From contig CAVZII010000005.1 of the NCBI GenBank assembly GCA_963775275.1, positions 1,364,001-1,428,000 on the forward strand: a stretch of 64,000 bases of DNA, in the 5' to 3' direction. The position numbers and the translations under genes are program-made. Positions 18,896-28,462 of the stretch are shown here, piece after piece. Below the pieces are notes generated by a model that searched no databases, was not told where the DNA came from, and saw nothing but the letters and a program-made list of their open reading frames with translations. Numbering within the stretch: position 1 is the stretch's first letter; each line of letters starts with the position of its first letter. The DNA comes from JANWHQ01 sp963775275 (lineage in GTDB: Bacteria > Pseudomonadota > Alphaproteobacteria > Caulobacterales > Caulobacteraceae).

Positions 18896-20004
18896 CAGAA
18901 GGTCTTCCTCGGGTCGAAGGCGTCGCGCACCGCCTCGCCGATGAAGATCAGGAGCGACAGGATCAGCGCCATGACGGCGAAGCCGGTGGCGGCCAGCCAC
19001 GGCGCCTGGAGGTTGTTGCGCGCCTCGTTCAGGAGCTCGCCCAGCGAAGGCGAGCCCGGCGGCAGGCCGAAGCCCAGGAAATCGAGGGCGGTCAGGGTGG
19101 CGATGGCGCCGTTCAGCATGAAGGGCAGGAAGGTGAGGGTGGCCACCATGGCGTTGGGCAGCACGTGCTTGAACATGATGGTCCCGTCGCCGATGCCGAG
19201 CGCGCGGGCGGCGCGGACGTACTCGAGGTTCCGCGCCCTCAGGAACTCGGCGCGCACCAAGGGCACCAGGCCCATCCAGCTGAACACCAGCATGAAGCCC
19301 ATCAGCCACCAGAAGCTGGGCTGCACCAGGCTCGCCAGGATGATGAGCAGCAGCAGGATCGGCAGGCTGGCGAGGATCTCGATGACCCGCTGCAGCACGA
19401 TGTCGATCGTGCCGCCGAAGTAGCCCTGCACCGCGCCGGCCACGACCCCGACCGCGGCGCTGAGCAGGGTGACGCCCATGCCGAACAGCACCGAGATGCG
19501 GAAGCCATAGATCACCCGGGCCAGGACGTCTCGGGCCAGGGCGTCCGTGCCAAGGAGGTTGCGGCTGGTGGGCGGCCCGGGGGCCGCGGTCCTGGTGTCC
19601 CAGTCGATGGTGCTGTAGTTGAACGGAACGGGCGGCCAGACCATCCAGCCGTGGCCGGCCTCGATCATCCGCTGCACCGCCGGGTCGCGGAAGTCGGCCT
19701 GGGTCGCGAACACCCCGCCCTTGAATGTGGTCTCGGGCAAGCTCTGGAAGACGGGGACGTAGAGGCGGCCCTCGTAGCCCATCAGCACCGGCCGGTCGTT
19801 GGCGATCACCTCGGCGAACAGCGACAGGACGAACAGGACGCTGAAGATCCACAGGCTGACGTAGCCGCGGCGGTTGTGCTTGAAGTTTCGCCAGCGCCGC
19901 AGCGTCAGGGGCGAGACGCGCAGGCCGAACAGCCGGCGCTCGGCGGACGTCCCCGGGCCGGTGAAGGCGCGGGCGCCGACGGCCGGGTCCAGCGATGCGG
20001 CCAT
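18895..20004 (-). CDS. yejE: YejE-type peptide ABC transporter permease
   Basis: 369 residues, inner-membrane permease of the binding-protein-dependent type. A cytoplasmic lead is followed by a membrane helix (YVSLWIFSVLFVLSLFAEVIA), a long periplasmic segment with the family text YSTIDWDTR, then helices bearing the EAA-like loop (ARALGIGDGTIMFKHVLPNA). The stop overlaps the ATPase start and the start lies 1 bp from the yejB stop, so the three genes are one operon. Pairs with YejB to form the channel. Confidence 0.92.
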
Positions 20005-20005
20005 C

Positions 20006-21115
20006 TCAGAACTCCCGCCGGCTGAAGTCGATGCGGGGATCGACCAGGGTGTAGGCGACGTCGCGCACCAGGTTCAGCAAGAGGCCGATCAGCGAGAAGA
20101 TGAAGAGGCTGCCGAGCAGCACCGGATAGTCCCGGTTCATCGCCGCCTCGAAGCTGAGGAGCCCAAGCCCGTCCAGGTTGAAGATCTGCTCGATGAGCAG
20201 GTTGGAGGTGAACAGGATGCCGACCAGGGCCGCGGGGAAGCCGGCGATGACGATCAGCATGGCGTTGCGGAAGACGTGGCCGTAGAGCACCCGCTGCTCG
20301 CTGCAGCCCTTGGCCCGGGCGGTGAGGACGTACTGCTTGTTGATCTCGTCCAGGAACGAGTTCTTGGTCAGCATGGTGAGGCTGGCGAAGCCGCCGATCA
20401 CCATGGAGATCACCGGCAAGGTGATGTGCCAGAAGTAGTCGTGGATCTTCCCCAGCGGCGACAGCTGGGCGAAGTTGTCGGAGGTCAGGCCCCTCAGCGG
20501 GAACCAGCTGAGGTACTGGCCGCCCGCGAACACCACCAGCAGCACCACGGCGAAAAGGAAGGCCGGGATCGAATAGGCGAAGATGATGACGCCCGATGTC
20601 CAGGCGTCGAAGGCCGAGCCGTCGCGCACCGCCTTGGCGATGCCGAGGGGGATGGAGATCAGATAGATCAGCAGGGTGGTCCACAGCCCGAGCGAGATCG
20701 AGACCGGCAGCTTCTCGCCGATCAGGCCGATGACCGATTGGTCCTTGTAGTAGCTCTTGCCGAAGTCGAACCGGGCGTAGTCCGCCAGCATCTTGAGGTA
20801 GCGGACGTGCAGCGGCTTGTCGAAACCGAAGGTCACCTCCAGCTGGTGGATATAGGCGGGATCGAGCCCCTCCGCCCCGACGTAGCGGCTGTTCACGCTC
20901 TCCTGCTCGGCCAGGGCGGCGGGATTGGACTGGTTGGCCGAGCCGTTGAAGCGGGCCGTGGCGTCGACGTTCAGGCCCCGGATCTGGGCGATCACGCGGT
21001 CCACAGGCCCGCCGGGCGCGAACTGCACGATCAGGAAGCTGATCGTCAGGATCCCGAGCAAGGTCGGGATGATGAGGAGCAGCCTGCGGATGATGTAGGC
21101 CCAGGTGTTGCTCAT
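20006..21115 (-). CDS. yejB: YejB-type peptide ABC transporter permease
   Basis: 369 residues. Typical DppB/YejB opening (YIIRRLLLIIPTLLGILTISFLIVQF) and, after a periplasmic insert containing GGPVDRVIAQ and a DFGKSYYKDQSV segment, five further hydrophobic helices and the conserved loop LTARAKGCSEQRVLYGHVFRN. The end (DPRIDFSRREF) matches the family. It lies 37 bp downstream of the binding-protein gene and 1 bp upstream of yejE. Confidence 0.92.
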   Translation of the reverse strand: MSNTWAYIIRRLLLIIPTLLGILTISFLIVQFAPGGPVDRVIAQIRGLNVDATARFNGSANQSNPAALAEQESVNSRYVGAEGLDPAYIHQLEVTFGFDKPLHVRYLKMLADYARFDFGKSYYKDQSVIGLIGEKLPVSISLGLWTTLLIYLISIPLGIAKAVRDGSAFDAWTSGVIIFAYSIPAFLFAVVLLVVFAGGQYLSWFPLRGLTSDNFAQLSPLGKIHDYFWHITLPVISMVIGGFASLTMLTKNSFLDEINKQYVLTARAKGCSEQRVLYGHVFRNAMLIVIAGFPAALVGILFTSNLLIEQIFNLDGLGLLSFEAAMNRDYPVLLGSLFIFSLIGLLLNLVRDVAYTLVDPRIDFSRREF

Positions 21116-21152
21116 GGCGTCGCGTCCCGCCCTTGCCGCCGTCCGGCCATCG

Positions 21153-23144
21153 TCATCCCTTGCCCACGGCCTTGAGCGCCGCTTCCTTCCCGGGATCCAC
21201 CCACCACCAGTTGGGCATGCCGACGCCGAAGGTGTCGGGCTCGACCTTGGGCCGGCCGAACTTGTCCCAGTAGGCGATGTCGAGGGTGGGCAGCCGATAG
21301 AGCGGCACCGAGTAGAAACCCCAGGTCAGCACCCGGTCGAGCGCCCGCCCGGCCGCCAGCTTGTGCCCCATGTCCGGATCGCCGATCAGGATGTCGAGCA
21401 GATGGTCGACGGCCGGGCTCTTGATGCCCATGTAGTTGGGGCTGCCGTTGCGGTCCGCGCCGGTGGACTTGTAGGCCGAGCTCAGCTCCGCGCCGGGGGC
21501 CGGCGAGACCGGAAAGCCGAGGCCGACGATCACGTCGAAGTCCAGCTGGCTCAGGCGCTTGGCGTACTGGGCTGCGTCCACCAGCCGGATGGTCGACTGG
21601 ACGCCCAGCTGGCTCAGGTTCTTGACCACCGTGCTGATGACGTTCTGGAAGCTGGGGTCCTGCAGCAGGAACTCGATCCTGAGCGGCTGACCGGTCCTGC
21701 CGTTGACGAGCACGCCTTTGCGTACGACGTAGCCGGCCTGGCGCAGCTCGGCCCTGGCCTCGAGCAGGTTCGCCCGGCGCGACGCCCAGCCGCCGTCCAG
21801 GGCGGGCGGATTGTATTCGGCGGTGAAGACCCTGGGATCGAGCTGACCGCGGTAGGGCGCCAGCAGCTTGACCTCCGCCGGGCTCGGCAGGCCGGTCGCC
21901 TCGTAGCGGCTCTTGGGGAAGTAGCTGCGGGTGCGGGTGAACATGCCGTAGAACAGCACCCGGTTCACGAAGCCGAAGTCCAGCGTATGGGCGATGGCCT
22001 CGCGCACGCGCGGGTCCTTGAACTTGCCGCGGCGCGTGTTGAATTCCAGGCCGGTGAAGGCGCCGGCCGTGCGCACGGGGATGGCGTCGCGCTTGATCCA
22101 GCCCTTCTTGACGGCCGGGCGGTTGTAGCCGGTGGCCCAGGTGGCGGGCGCAAGCTCGTTGCGGAAGTCGAAGGCCCCGGCCATGAAGGCCTCGAACTGG
22201 GAGGCCTGGTCGCGGTAGAAGTCGACCCGGTAGGTGTCGAAGTTGTAGCGGCCGACGTTGATCGGCAGGTTGCGGCCCCAGTAGTCCTTCACCCGCGAGA
22301 AGACGATGGTGCGCCCGGCGACCACCTTGGTGATCTCGTAGGGGCCGCTGCCCATGGCCGGGACCAGCGAGGGCTTGTTGATGTCGTGGGTCTTGTACCA
22401 GTGCTCGCACAGGATCGGCGTGTCGCCGGCGTTCAGCACCTCGGTGCGGTTGTACTTGTCCGAGAAGATGAAGCGCACGCTCCTGGGGCCGGTCTGGACC
22501 ACCTTGACCAGCGAGGGATAGCGGAACCGGAAGGCCGGGTTGCCCTTGGTCATCAGGAAATCGACGGTGAAGAGGACGTCCCTCACCGTCACTGGCGCGC
22601 CGTCATGCCAGCGCGCCTGCGGCCTCAGCTTGTATTCCACCCAGGACATGTCGTCCGGATAGGTGATGCTCTCGGCGAGCAGGCCGTACTGCGAGGCCGG
22701 CTCGTCGCCGGAGCGGGCCATCAGCGTCTCGCGGTCGGGCTCGGCCAGGGTCAGCAGCAGGGGCGGCGAGCCGATGACGACATAGCCGTTCAGGCTGTCG
22801 AAGGTGCCGGCCATCGCCGAACGGAAGGTCCCGCCCTTGGGCGCGTCCGGGTTGACGTAGTCGAGGTGCTTGAAATCGGCCGGGTACTTCAGCTTGCCCA
22901 GCACCGAGAAGCCGTAGCTGGTGGTGACGTGGCCGGAGTAGGGCAGGCGCTCGGGCGTCCAGACCACCGGGCTCTTGGGCGGCGCGAACGCCAATCCCGG
23001 CCCGGGCGGGCGGCCCGGCGCTGGCGCGGGCGGGGGACCGGGCGGCCTGGACTGAGCGGGAGACTCGGCGGCGGCGCTGAGCGTGAGGCCGGCCGCAAGC
23101 AGCATCGGCAGCAGGCCAAGGGCCCGCCGGGCGCCGTGCGCCAT
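21153..23144 (-). CDS. yejA: YejA-type extracellular solute-binding protein
   Basis: 663 residues; periplasmic receptor of the peptide importer (SBP family 5). The ATG at 23144 has AGGGAGGA upstream and opens a Sec signal peptide (RRALGLLPMLLAAGLTLSAAAESPAQS), followed by a Pro/Gly-rich linker. The mature part shows YGFSVLGKLKYP, LDYVNPDAPKGG and a DPSF/NVIS segment typical of YejA-like receptors. A fused 1101-residue open frame running into the upstream ligase frame is rejected. First gene of the yejABEF operon. Confidence 0.92.
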   Translation of the reverse strand: MAHGARRALGLLPMLLAAGLTLSAAAESPAQSRPPGPPPAPAPGRPPGPGLAFAPPKSPVVWTPERLPYSGHVTTSYGFSVLGKLKYPADFKHLDYVNPDAPKGGTFRSAMAGTFDSLNGYVVIGSPPLLLTLAEPDRETLMARSGDEPASQYGLLAESITYPDDMSWVEYKLRPQARWHDGAPVTVRDVLFTVDFLMTKGNPAFRFRYPSLVKVVQTGPRSVRFIFSDKYNRTEVLNAGDTPILCEHWYKTHDINKPSLVPAMGSGPYEITKVVAGRTIVFSRVKDYWGRNLPINVGRYNFDTYRVDFYRDQASQFEAFMAGAFDFRNELAPATWATGYNRPAVKKGWIKRDAIPVRTAGAFTGLEFNTRRGKFKDPRVREAIAHTLDFGFVNRVLFYGMFTRTRSYFPKSRYEATGLPSPAEVKLLAPYRGQLDPRVFTAEYNPPALDGGWASRRANLLEARAELRQAGYVVRKGVLVNGRTGQPLRIEFLLQDPSFQNVISTVVKNLSQLGVQSTIRLVDAAQYAKRLSQLDFDVIVGLGFPVSPAPGAELSSAYKSTGADRNGSPNYMGIKSPAVDHLLDILIGDPDMGHKLAAGRALDRVLTWGFYSVPLYRLPTLDIAYWDKFGRPKVEPDTFGVGMPNWWWVDPGKEAALKAVGKG

Positions 23145-23227
23145 GACATCCTCCCTTTCGCCCAGCGCCTTTCCATAAGAGGCGAGGCCGGCGCCCCTGG
23201 CAAGCGCGTTGACGCCGTCAATCTTTC

Positions 23228-24856
23228 TTACGCAGTGGGCAGGCGATGCCCCGCATAGATGGCGCGGATGACCTTCTTGTCGATCTTGCCGGTGGCGCCC
23301 AACGGGATGTCCTCGACGAACAGCACCTCGTCCGGCGTCCACCATTTGGCGATGCGGCCCTCCAGGTGGGCCAGCAGCTCCTCGGGCGTGGCCGTCTCGC
23401 CGGGCTTGAGCTTGACCAGCAGCAGCGGCCGCTCGTCCCACTTGGGGTGCGGCACGCCGATCACGGCGGCCAGCGCGGCCTTGGGATGGCTGGCCGCGAT
23501 GGTCTCGATCTCCACCGAGGAGATCCACTCCCCGCCCGACTTGATCACGTCCTTGGCGCGGTCGGTGATCTGCATGTAGCCGTCCGCATCGATGGTCGCG
23601 ACGTCGCCGGTGTCGAAGAAGCCCTCCTCGTCCAGGATGTTCCCGCCAGCCCCCTTGAAATAGGCGCCGGCCACGATCGGCCCGCGGGTCATCAGCCGTC
23701 CGAAGGCCCGGCCGTCCTCGGGCAGGCGGCGGCCCGCGTCGTCGACGATCTTGAGCTCGCAGCCCAGCTGGACGCGGCCCTGCTTCAGGCGGACCGGGAC
23801 CTGCTCGGCGAAGGGCAGCTCGCCTTGCCCGGGCCCCGGCGTTCCGCAGGTGGCGACCGGCGAGGTCTCGGTCATGCCCCAGATGTGGCTGACCTCGACC
23901 CCGTAGCGCTCCCAGAAGCCGCGGATCAGGCCCTCCGGGACCGCGGCGCCGCCGATCATCACCCGCTTGAGGGTGGTCAGGGTCAGGCGGTTGGAGTCCA
24001 GGTGCTGGAGCAGTGTCTGCCAGACCGTCGGCACGGCGCAGGAGACGGTGACCGCTTCGGTCTCGAGCAGCTCGTGGATCGAGGGGCCGTCGAGCCGGGA
24101 CCCGGGCAACACCAGCTTGGCCCCCACCGCCGGCGCCGCGAAGGTCACGCCCCAGGCGTTGGCGTGGTACATCGGCACCACCGGCAGGATGACGTCGCGC
24201 GCGGCCAGGCCCAGCACGTCCGGCTTCAGGCACATCAGGGTGTGCAGGAAGTTCGACCGGTGCGAATAGAGCACCCCCTTGGGGTCGCCCGTCGTGCCCG
24301 AGGTGTAGCAAAGGCCGCAGGCGGCCTCCTCGTCGAAGCCGCCCCAGGGGCAATCCTCCCGCTGGCCGGCGATCAGGCGCTCGTAGGTCAGGATGTCGGA
24401 CGGCAGGTCGGCGGGCCGGTCCGCCTCGTCCGTGAGCACGACGATGCGCTCGACGCACGGCGCGTTCCCGATCCGCGAGAGCAGGATCGGCGCGAAGGCG
24501 GCGTCGGTGAAGATCACCCGGTCCTCGGCGTGGTTGATGATCCAGCAGATCTGGTCCGGGTGCAGGCGCGGGTTCAGGGTGTGGCAGACCGCCCCGATCC
24601 CCATGATCCCGTACCAGGCCTCCAGGTGCCGGTGCGTGTTCCAGGCCAGGGTCGCGACCCGGTCGCCGGGCCGGATTCCCAGCTCCAGGAGCGCGGCGGA
24701 GACCTGGCGGGCGCGCCGATGGACCTCGGCATAGGTCGAACGGTGGATCCCGCCGTCCAGGGCGCGGGTGATCACCTCGCGCGCGCCGGCCCGCTCGGCT
24801 GCGTGCGTCAGGATCCTGTCGACGGTCAGCGGCCAGCTTTGCATCATTCCAAGCAC
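23228..24856 (-). CDS. Fatty-acid/aryl acyl-CoA synthetase (AMP-binding)
   Basis: 542 residues, ANL superfamily: activates a carboxylic acid through an acyl-AMP to the CoA thioester. P-loop-like core YTSGTTGDPKG, the A5 motif WGMTETSP, the A7/A8 region YMQITDRAKDVIKSGGEWIS and the A10 catalytic Lys in PLGATGKIDKKVIR. Start GTG 24856 is preferred because GGAGG lies 6 nt upstream; ATG codons follow 4 and 5 codons later. Similar to the medium/long-chain FadD-like group (AlkK type). 83 bp upstream of yejA on the same strand. Confidence 0.9.
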   Translation of the reverse strand: MLGMMQSWPLTVDRILTHAAERAGAREVITRALDGGIHRSTYAEVHRRARQVSAALLELGIRPGDRVATLAWNTHRHLEAWYGIMGIGAVCHTLNPRLHPDQICWIINHAEDRVIFTDAAFAPILLSRIGNAPCVERIVVLTDEADRPADLPSDILTYERLIAGQREDCPWGGFDEEAACGLCYTSGTTGDPKGVLYSHRSNFLHTLMCLKPDVLGLAARDVILPVVPMYHANAWGVTFAAPAVGAKLVLPGSRLDGPSIHELLETEAVTVSCAVPTVWQTLLQHLDSNRLTLTTLKRVMIGGAAVPEGLIRGFWERYGVEVSHIWGMTETSPVATCGTPGPGQGELPFAEQVPVRLKQGRVQLGCELKIVDDAGRRLPEDGRAFGRLMTRGPIVAGAYFKGAGGNILDEEGFFDTGDVATIDADGYMQITDRAKDVIKSGGEWISSVEIETIAASHPKAALAAVIGVPHPKWDERPLLLVKLKPGETATPEELLAHLEGRIAKWWTPDEVLFVEDIPLGATGKIDKKVIRAIYAGHRLPTA

Positions 24857-24981
24857 GGCTTTCCTCCCTTTGCCGTGATGTCGTTACGTTCCATCATGAC
24901 AGGCGGTTCAGCCCCGCACGAGGGGCGGTTTCGGACCGGCCGTGGCGCGGCGCGAAGACGCCGGAGCTGGGAGGGACGTCG

Positions 24982-26001
24982 ATGCGGAGTCTCGGACATC
25001 TGGCCGCCGCCGCGGGCGCGGCGATCGTGCTGGCGGGGACCCCCGCCCTGGCCCTGCAGGCCGCGGCCGGTTCGGGGCCGCCGGCGCCGATCCATTGTCC
25101 CCGGGCCTGCATGATCGGGCTGATGGACCAATACCTGAACGCCCTGGTCGCGCACGACCCCTCGGGCCTGCCGCTCTCCAAGGGCGTGCGCTTCACCGAG
25201 AACACCGAGGAGCTGAAGATCGGCGAGGGCCTGTGGATCGGCGCGTCGGAGGCGCCCACGACCTTCAAGGTCTATGCGGTGGACCCCGCGACCAGCCAGG
25301 TCGTCTTCTACGGCGTGATGAAGCAGCGCGGCCGGCCCATCCAGATCGTGATCCGGCTCAAGGTGATCAACGGCCGCATCACCGAGATCGAGCACATCAT
25401 CAACACCAACCTGCGCGACAGCGTCATGGCCAACCTGCAGGCCCCCCGGCCCGCGCTGGTGGACGACGTGCCGCCCGACCAGCGGACCTCGCGCGAGGAC
25501 ATGATCAACGCCGCGGACGACTACTTCGAGGCCATCGAGGCCGGCGACGGCTCGCGCGCGCCCTTCGCCAGCGACTGCGACCGCCGCGAGAACGGCGCCA
25601 AGACCACCAACAACCACCCGCCGGTCCCCTGGCCGGTGCCGCTGGGCTCGCCCGAGGCGGACAGGGGCATGGCCCTGATCGGCTCGATGGGCTGCGCCGC
25701 CCAGCTCGACACGGGCGTGATGGCCTTCATCACGCGCCTGTGGCCGCGCCGGATCGATGTGATCGACGAGCAGAAGGGCCTGGTGATCACCTTCGTGATG
25801 TTCAACCACCGGGGCGGAACGGGCTCGCTGCCGATCAAGGGCGTGCCGGGCGTGACCAGCCTGCCGCTGGGCGGGGGCTCCTCGACCATGCAGATGGCCG
25901 AGATCTTCAAGATCCGCGGCGGCCAGATCCACGAGGTCGAGGCGATCGGCTTCGCCCTGCCCTACGGCGCCAGGAGCGGCTGGGAAAACTACGGGCATTA
26001 G
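24982..26001 (+). CDS. Secreted DUF8021-like protein
   Basis: 339 residues. Signal peptide about residues 1-26 (HLAAAAGAAIVLAGTPALA). The mature protein begins with a conserved Cys pair (CPRACMIGLMDQYLNALVAHDP) followed by LPLSKGVRFTENTEELKIGEGLW, a layout like NTF2-like/DUF8021 proteins; a second NTF2-like half begins near DMINAADDYFEAIEAGD and contains a DCDRRENG ... GSMGC segment. The same architecture recurs, doubled, in the gene at 34854. GGGAGGGACG precedes the ATG. Function unknown; export to periplasm or outside is inferred from the leader. Divergent from the acyl-CoA synthetase gene. Confidence 0.72.
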   Translation: MRSLGHLAAAAGAAIVLAGTPALALQAAAGSGPPAPIHCPRACMIGLMDQYLNALVAHDPSGLPLSKGVRFTENTEELKIGEGLWIGASEAPTTFKVYAVDPATSQVVFYGVMKQRGRPIQIVIRLKVINGRITEIEHIINTNLRDSVMANLQAPRPALVDDVPPDQRTSREDMINAADDYFEAIEAGDGSRAPFASDCDRRENGAKTTNNHPPVPWPVPLGSPEADRGMALIGSMGCAAQLDTGVMAFITRLWPRRIDVIDEQKGLVITFVMFNHRGGTGSLPIKGVPGVTSLPLGGGSSTMQMAEIFKIRGGQIHEVEAIGFALPYGARSGWENYGH

Positions 26002-26082
26002 GGCCGCGTCGCCGCCGGGCGGAGAAGCGTGAAGGCCGCACGGGATCGGTTACGCGGCGGGCCTGAGCGGGCATAAGGAGCC

Positions 26083-27900
26083 ATGCTCCTTGATTCCCCA
26101 CTGGCGCAGGCCGAGCAGGTCCTGCGGCGGACCTTCGGCCACGCGGGGTTCCGCGGCCGCCAGGCGGAGGTGATCGGCGAGCTCCTGGCGGGCCGCAACG
26201 CCCTGGCGGTGCTGCCGACCGGGGGCGGCAAGAGCGTCTGCTACCAGATTCCCGCGATCGTCCGGCCGGGCCTGGGCCTGGTGGTCTCGCCGCTGATCGC
26301 CCTGATGTCCGACCAGGTGGCGGCCCTGCAGCAGCTGGGGGTCGCCGCCGAGCGGCTGGACTCCAACATCGCCCCGGCCGAGCGGGGCGCGATCTGGCGG
26401 CGGATCGGCGAGGGTGGGCTCGATCTGCTCTACCTCTCGCCCGAGGGGCTGATGCAGCCGGCCATGCTCGAGCGGCTCGCCGGCGTTCCCGTCGCCCTCG
26501 TGGCCATCGACGAGGCGCACTGCGTCAGCCAGTGGGGCCACGACTTCAGGCCCGAGTACCGCATGCTGGGAAGGCTGGCGGAGATGTTCCCCTCGGCGCC
26601 GCGGCTGGCGGTGACCGCCACCGCCGATGCCCGAACGCGCGCGGACATCCGCGCCGAGCTGCGGCTCGAGGACGCCCGCGAGATCGTCGACACCTTCGCC
26701 CGGCCCGAGCTGCAGCTGGCGGCCGAGCGCAAGTCCGGGCGAGGGCGGGCGCGGGTCGAGGCGCTGGTGCGCGCGCGGCCCGGCCGATCGGGGGTGGTCT
26801 ACGTGGGCTCGCGCGAGGGGGCCGAGACGCTGGCGGCCGAACTGGCCGCGGCCGGGACCAACGCCCTGGCCTACCACGCCGGGCTCGACCGCGACGTCCG
26901 CCGCGACCGGCTGGCCCGGTTCCTCGCCGAGGACGGGGCGGTGGTGGTCGCGACCATCGCCTTCGGCATGGGAATCGACAAGCCGGACGTCCGTTTCGTG
27001 ATCCACGCCGATCCGCCCTCGTCGATCGAGGCCTACTGGCAGGAGATCGGGCGGGCGGGCCGCGACGGCGAGCCGGCCGAGGGGATCACCCTCTACGGCG
27101 CCTCGGACATGCAGTGGGCGCTGCGGCGGATCGAGGCGCGTGAGATCGCCCCGGAGGTGCGCCAGGTGCAGATCCGCAAGCTGCGCCAGCTCTACGCCAT
27201 GCTGGACGGGGCGGGCTGCCGCGCCGCGGCGGTGCGGCGCTACTTCGGCGAGACCGGGGTCGAGCCCTGCGGCCGCTGCGACCTGTGCCTGGAGCCGCCG
27301 GCCACGCGCGATGCGACCGCGCAGGCGCAGAAGGCGCTGTCGGCGGTCCACCGGCTGGGCGGGCGCTACGGCCGCGGACGCATCGTGGACCACCTGCTCG
27401 GCAAGACCGCGAACGCCGCCCCCGGCGAGAGCGCTCTGTCCACGTTCGGGGTGGGGACCGAGCTCGCCGCGACCGCCTGGCGCGACCTGATCGACCAGCT
27501 CCTGTTCGAAGGTCTGCTGCGCGAGGAGCCCAACGACGGACGCCCGCTGATCCAGCTGGGCGACGCGGACGCGGTCCGGGCGGTCTACCGCGGCGAGCGG
27601 ACGGTGGGGGTGCGCGACGCGCCGAGGTCCTCGGGCCGCCGTTCGAAGGCGAAGGCCGCCGCTGGCGGCGAGGCCGCCCCCGCCGACCGGGCGCTGTTCG
27701 AGGCCCTGCGCGCCTGGCGCAAGGCGCAGGCGACGGAGCAGGGGGTGCCGCCCTATGTGATCTTCCACGACCGGACGCTGATCGAGATCGCCGCCGGCCG
27801 GCCCCAGGGCCTGGAGAGGCTCGGCGGGATCAGCGGCGTCGGCCAGGCCAAGCTCGAGCGCTACGGCGAAGCGGTGCTGAAGGTGGTGCGGGACAATTAG
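26083..27900 (+). CDS. recQ: ATP-dependent DNA helicase RecQ
   Basis: 605 residues; 3'-5' helicase used in recombination repair and fork processing. Superfamily 2 motifs: FRGRQAEVI (motif 0), Walker A TGGGKS at 46-51, DEAH at 143-146 followed by CVSQWGHDFRPEY, VTATAD, and motif VI QEIGRAGRDG. The RecQ-C zinc region has CGRCDLC, and a C-terminal HRDC-like domain (LFEALRAWRKAQA ... LERLGGISGVGQAKLERYG) is present. AAGGAG precedes the ATG. Confidence 0.95.
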   Translation: MLLDSPLAQAEQVLRRTFGHAGFRGRQAEVIGELLAGRNALAVLPTGGGKSVCYQIPAIVRPGLGLVVSPLIALMSDQVAALQQLGVAAERLDSNIAPAERGAIWRRIGEGGLDLLYLSPEGLMQPAMLERLAGVPVALVAIDEAHCVSQWGHDFRPEYRMLGRLAEMFPSAPRLAVTATADARTRADIRAELRLEDAREIVDTFARPELQLAAERKSGRGRARVEALVRARPGRSGVVYVGSREGAETLAAELAAAGTNALAYHAGLDRDVRRDRLARFLAEDGAVVVATIAFGMGIDKPDVRFVIHADPPSSIEAYWQEIGRAGRDGEPAEGITLYGASDMQWALRRIEAREIAPEVRQVQIRKLRQLYAMLDGAGCRAAAVRRYFGETGVEPCGRCDLCLEPPATRDATAQAQKALSAVHRLGGRYGRGRIVDHLLGKTANAAPGESALSTFGVGTELAATAWRDLIDQLLFEGLLREEPNDGRPLIQLGDADAVRAVYRGERTVGVRDAPRSSGRRSKAKAAAGGEAAPADRALFEALRAWRKAQATEQGVPPYVIFHDRTLIEIAAGRPQGLERLGGISGVGQAKLERYGEAVLKVVRDN

Positions 27901-27930
27901 GCCCTCGAGCCGCCAGCTTCCAAAAAGGAG

Positions 27931-27969
27931 AACCGCGGAGGGCGCAGAGGAGCGCAGAGGGCGCAGAGG
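27931..27969. repeat. Left terminal inverted repeat of GxxExxY cassette 1
   Basis: AACCGCGGAGG followed by three GCGCAGAGG-type units. The complement of the right end (28355-28375) has the same AACCGC(A/G)GAGG ... GCGCAGAGG order. Confidence 0.75.
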
Positions 27970-28347
27970 CTAAAGGCCGTTTGCCATTCTGCAGATTCCG
28001 TCTCTCAACAGCGATGTGTTGAAGTTCAGAAGATAGCCGAGCCGGAATCCGCCGAGCTTGAGGTAGCTCAAGAGCTGCGCTCGGTGGACGTCGCGAAGCG
28101 CCTCGACCGCCTTCACCTCGACCACAATTCGATCGGCCACAAGGAGGTCCAGCCGGTAGCCGGTCTCGATCAGGACGCCGTCGTAGATGAGCGGCAGGGT
28201 CAACTGGCGCTAGTAAGGAATTCCGGCTTTCCCGAGTTCGTGCGCAAGGCACGCTTCGTAGGCGCTTTCCAGGAGACCGGGCCCGAGCGTCTTATGAATT
28301 CGGAGGGCGCAGCCGAGCACGCGCTCTCCAATTTCGTTCTCGTGCAC
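27970..28347 (-). pseudogene. GxxExxY family protein gene with internal TAG
   Basis: Small PD-(D/E)XK-like GxxExxY family gene. Reading from GTG 28347: GCALRIHKTLGPGLLESAYE contains the G-x2-E-x3-Y signature (GLLESAY). After ELGKAGIPY a TAG stop (at 28204-28206) interrupts, and the same frame resumes RQLTLPLIYDG ... IVVEVKAVEALRDVH, including the E-x-K motif, to the TAG at 27970. The sister gene at 33.6 kb has Gln (CAG) at the stop position, so a single C-to-T change explains the break. The gene fills almost the whole interval between two inverted repeats. Confidence 0.85.
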
Positions 28348-28354
28348 TCCGCGA

Positions 28355-28375
28355 CCTCTGCGCTCCTCTGCGGTT
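28355..28375. repeat. Right terminal inverted repeat of GxxExxY cassette 1
   Basis: CCTCTGCGCTC then CTCTGCGGTT, the complement of the left-end repeat units at 27931-27960. Confidence 0.75.
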
Positions 28376-28462
28376 TCCCTTGCTAGAGCGCGTTCTTGTC
28401 GCAACACCGGGTTCCACTCGTGCGGCACGCACTCTAGCGCCGGAAAGCCCGACGCTGCCAGC

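Noticed and set aside
21153..24458. 1101-codon open frame spanning yejA and the acyl-CoA synthetase locus
   Set aside because: The N-terminal part is an out-of-frame shadow of the synthetase; YejA has its own signal peptide and ribosome-binding site at 23144.
27931..28375. Repeated GCGCAGAGG units resembling a CRISPR array
   Set aside because: Units are about 9-10 bp without spacers and occur as inverted pairs around a gene; no cas genes are present.
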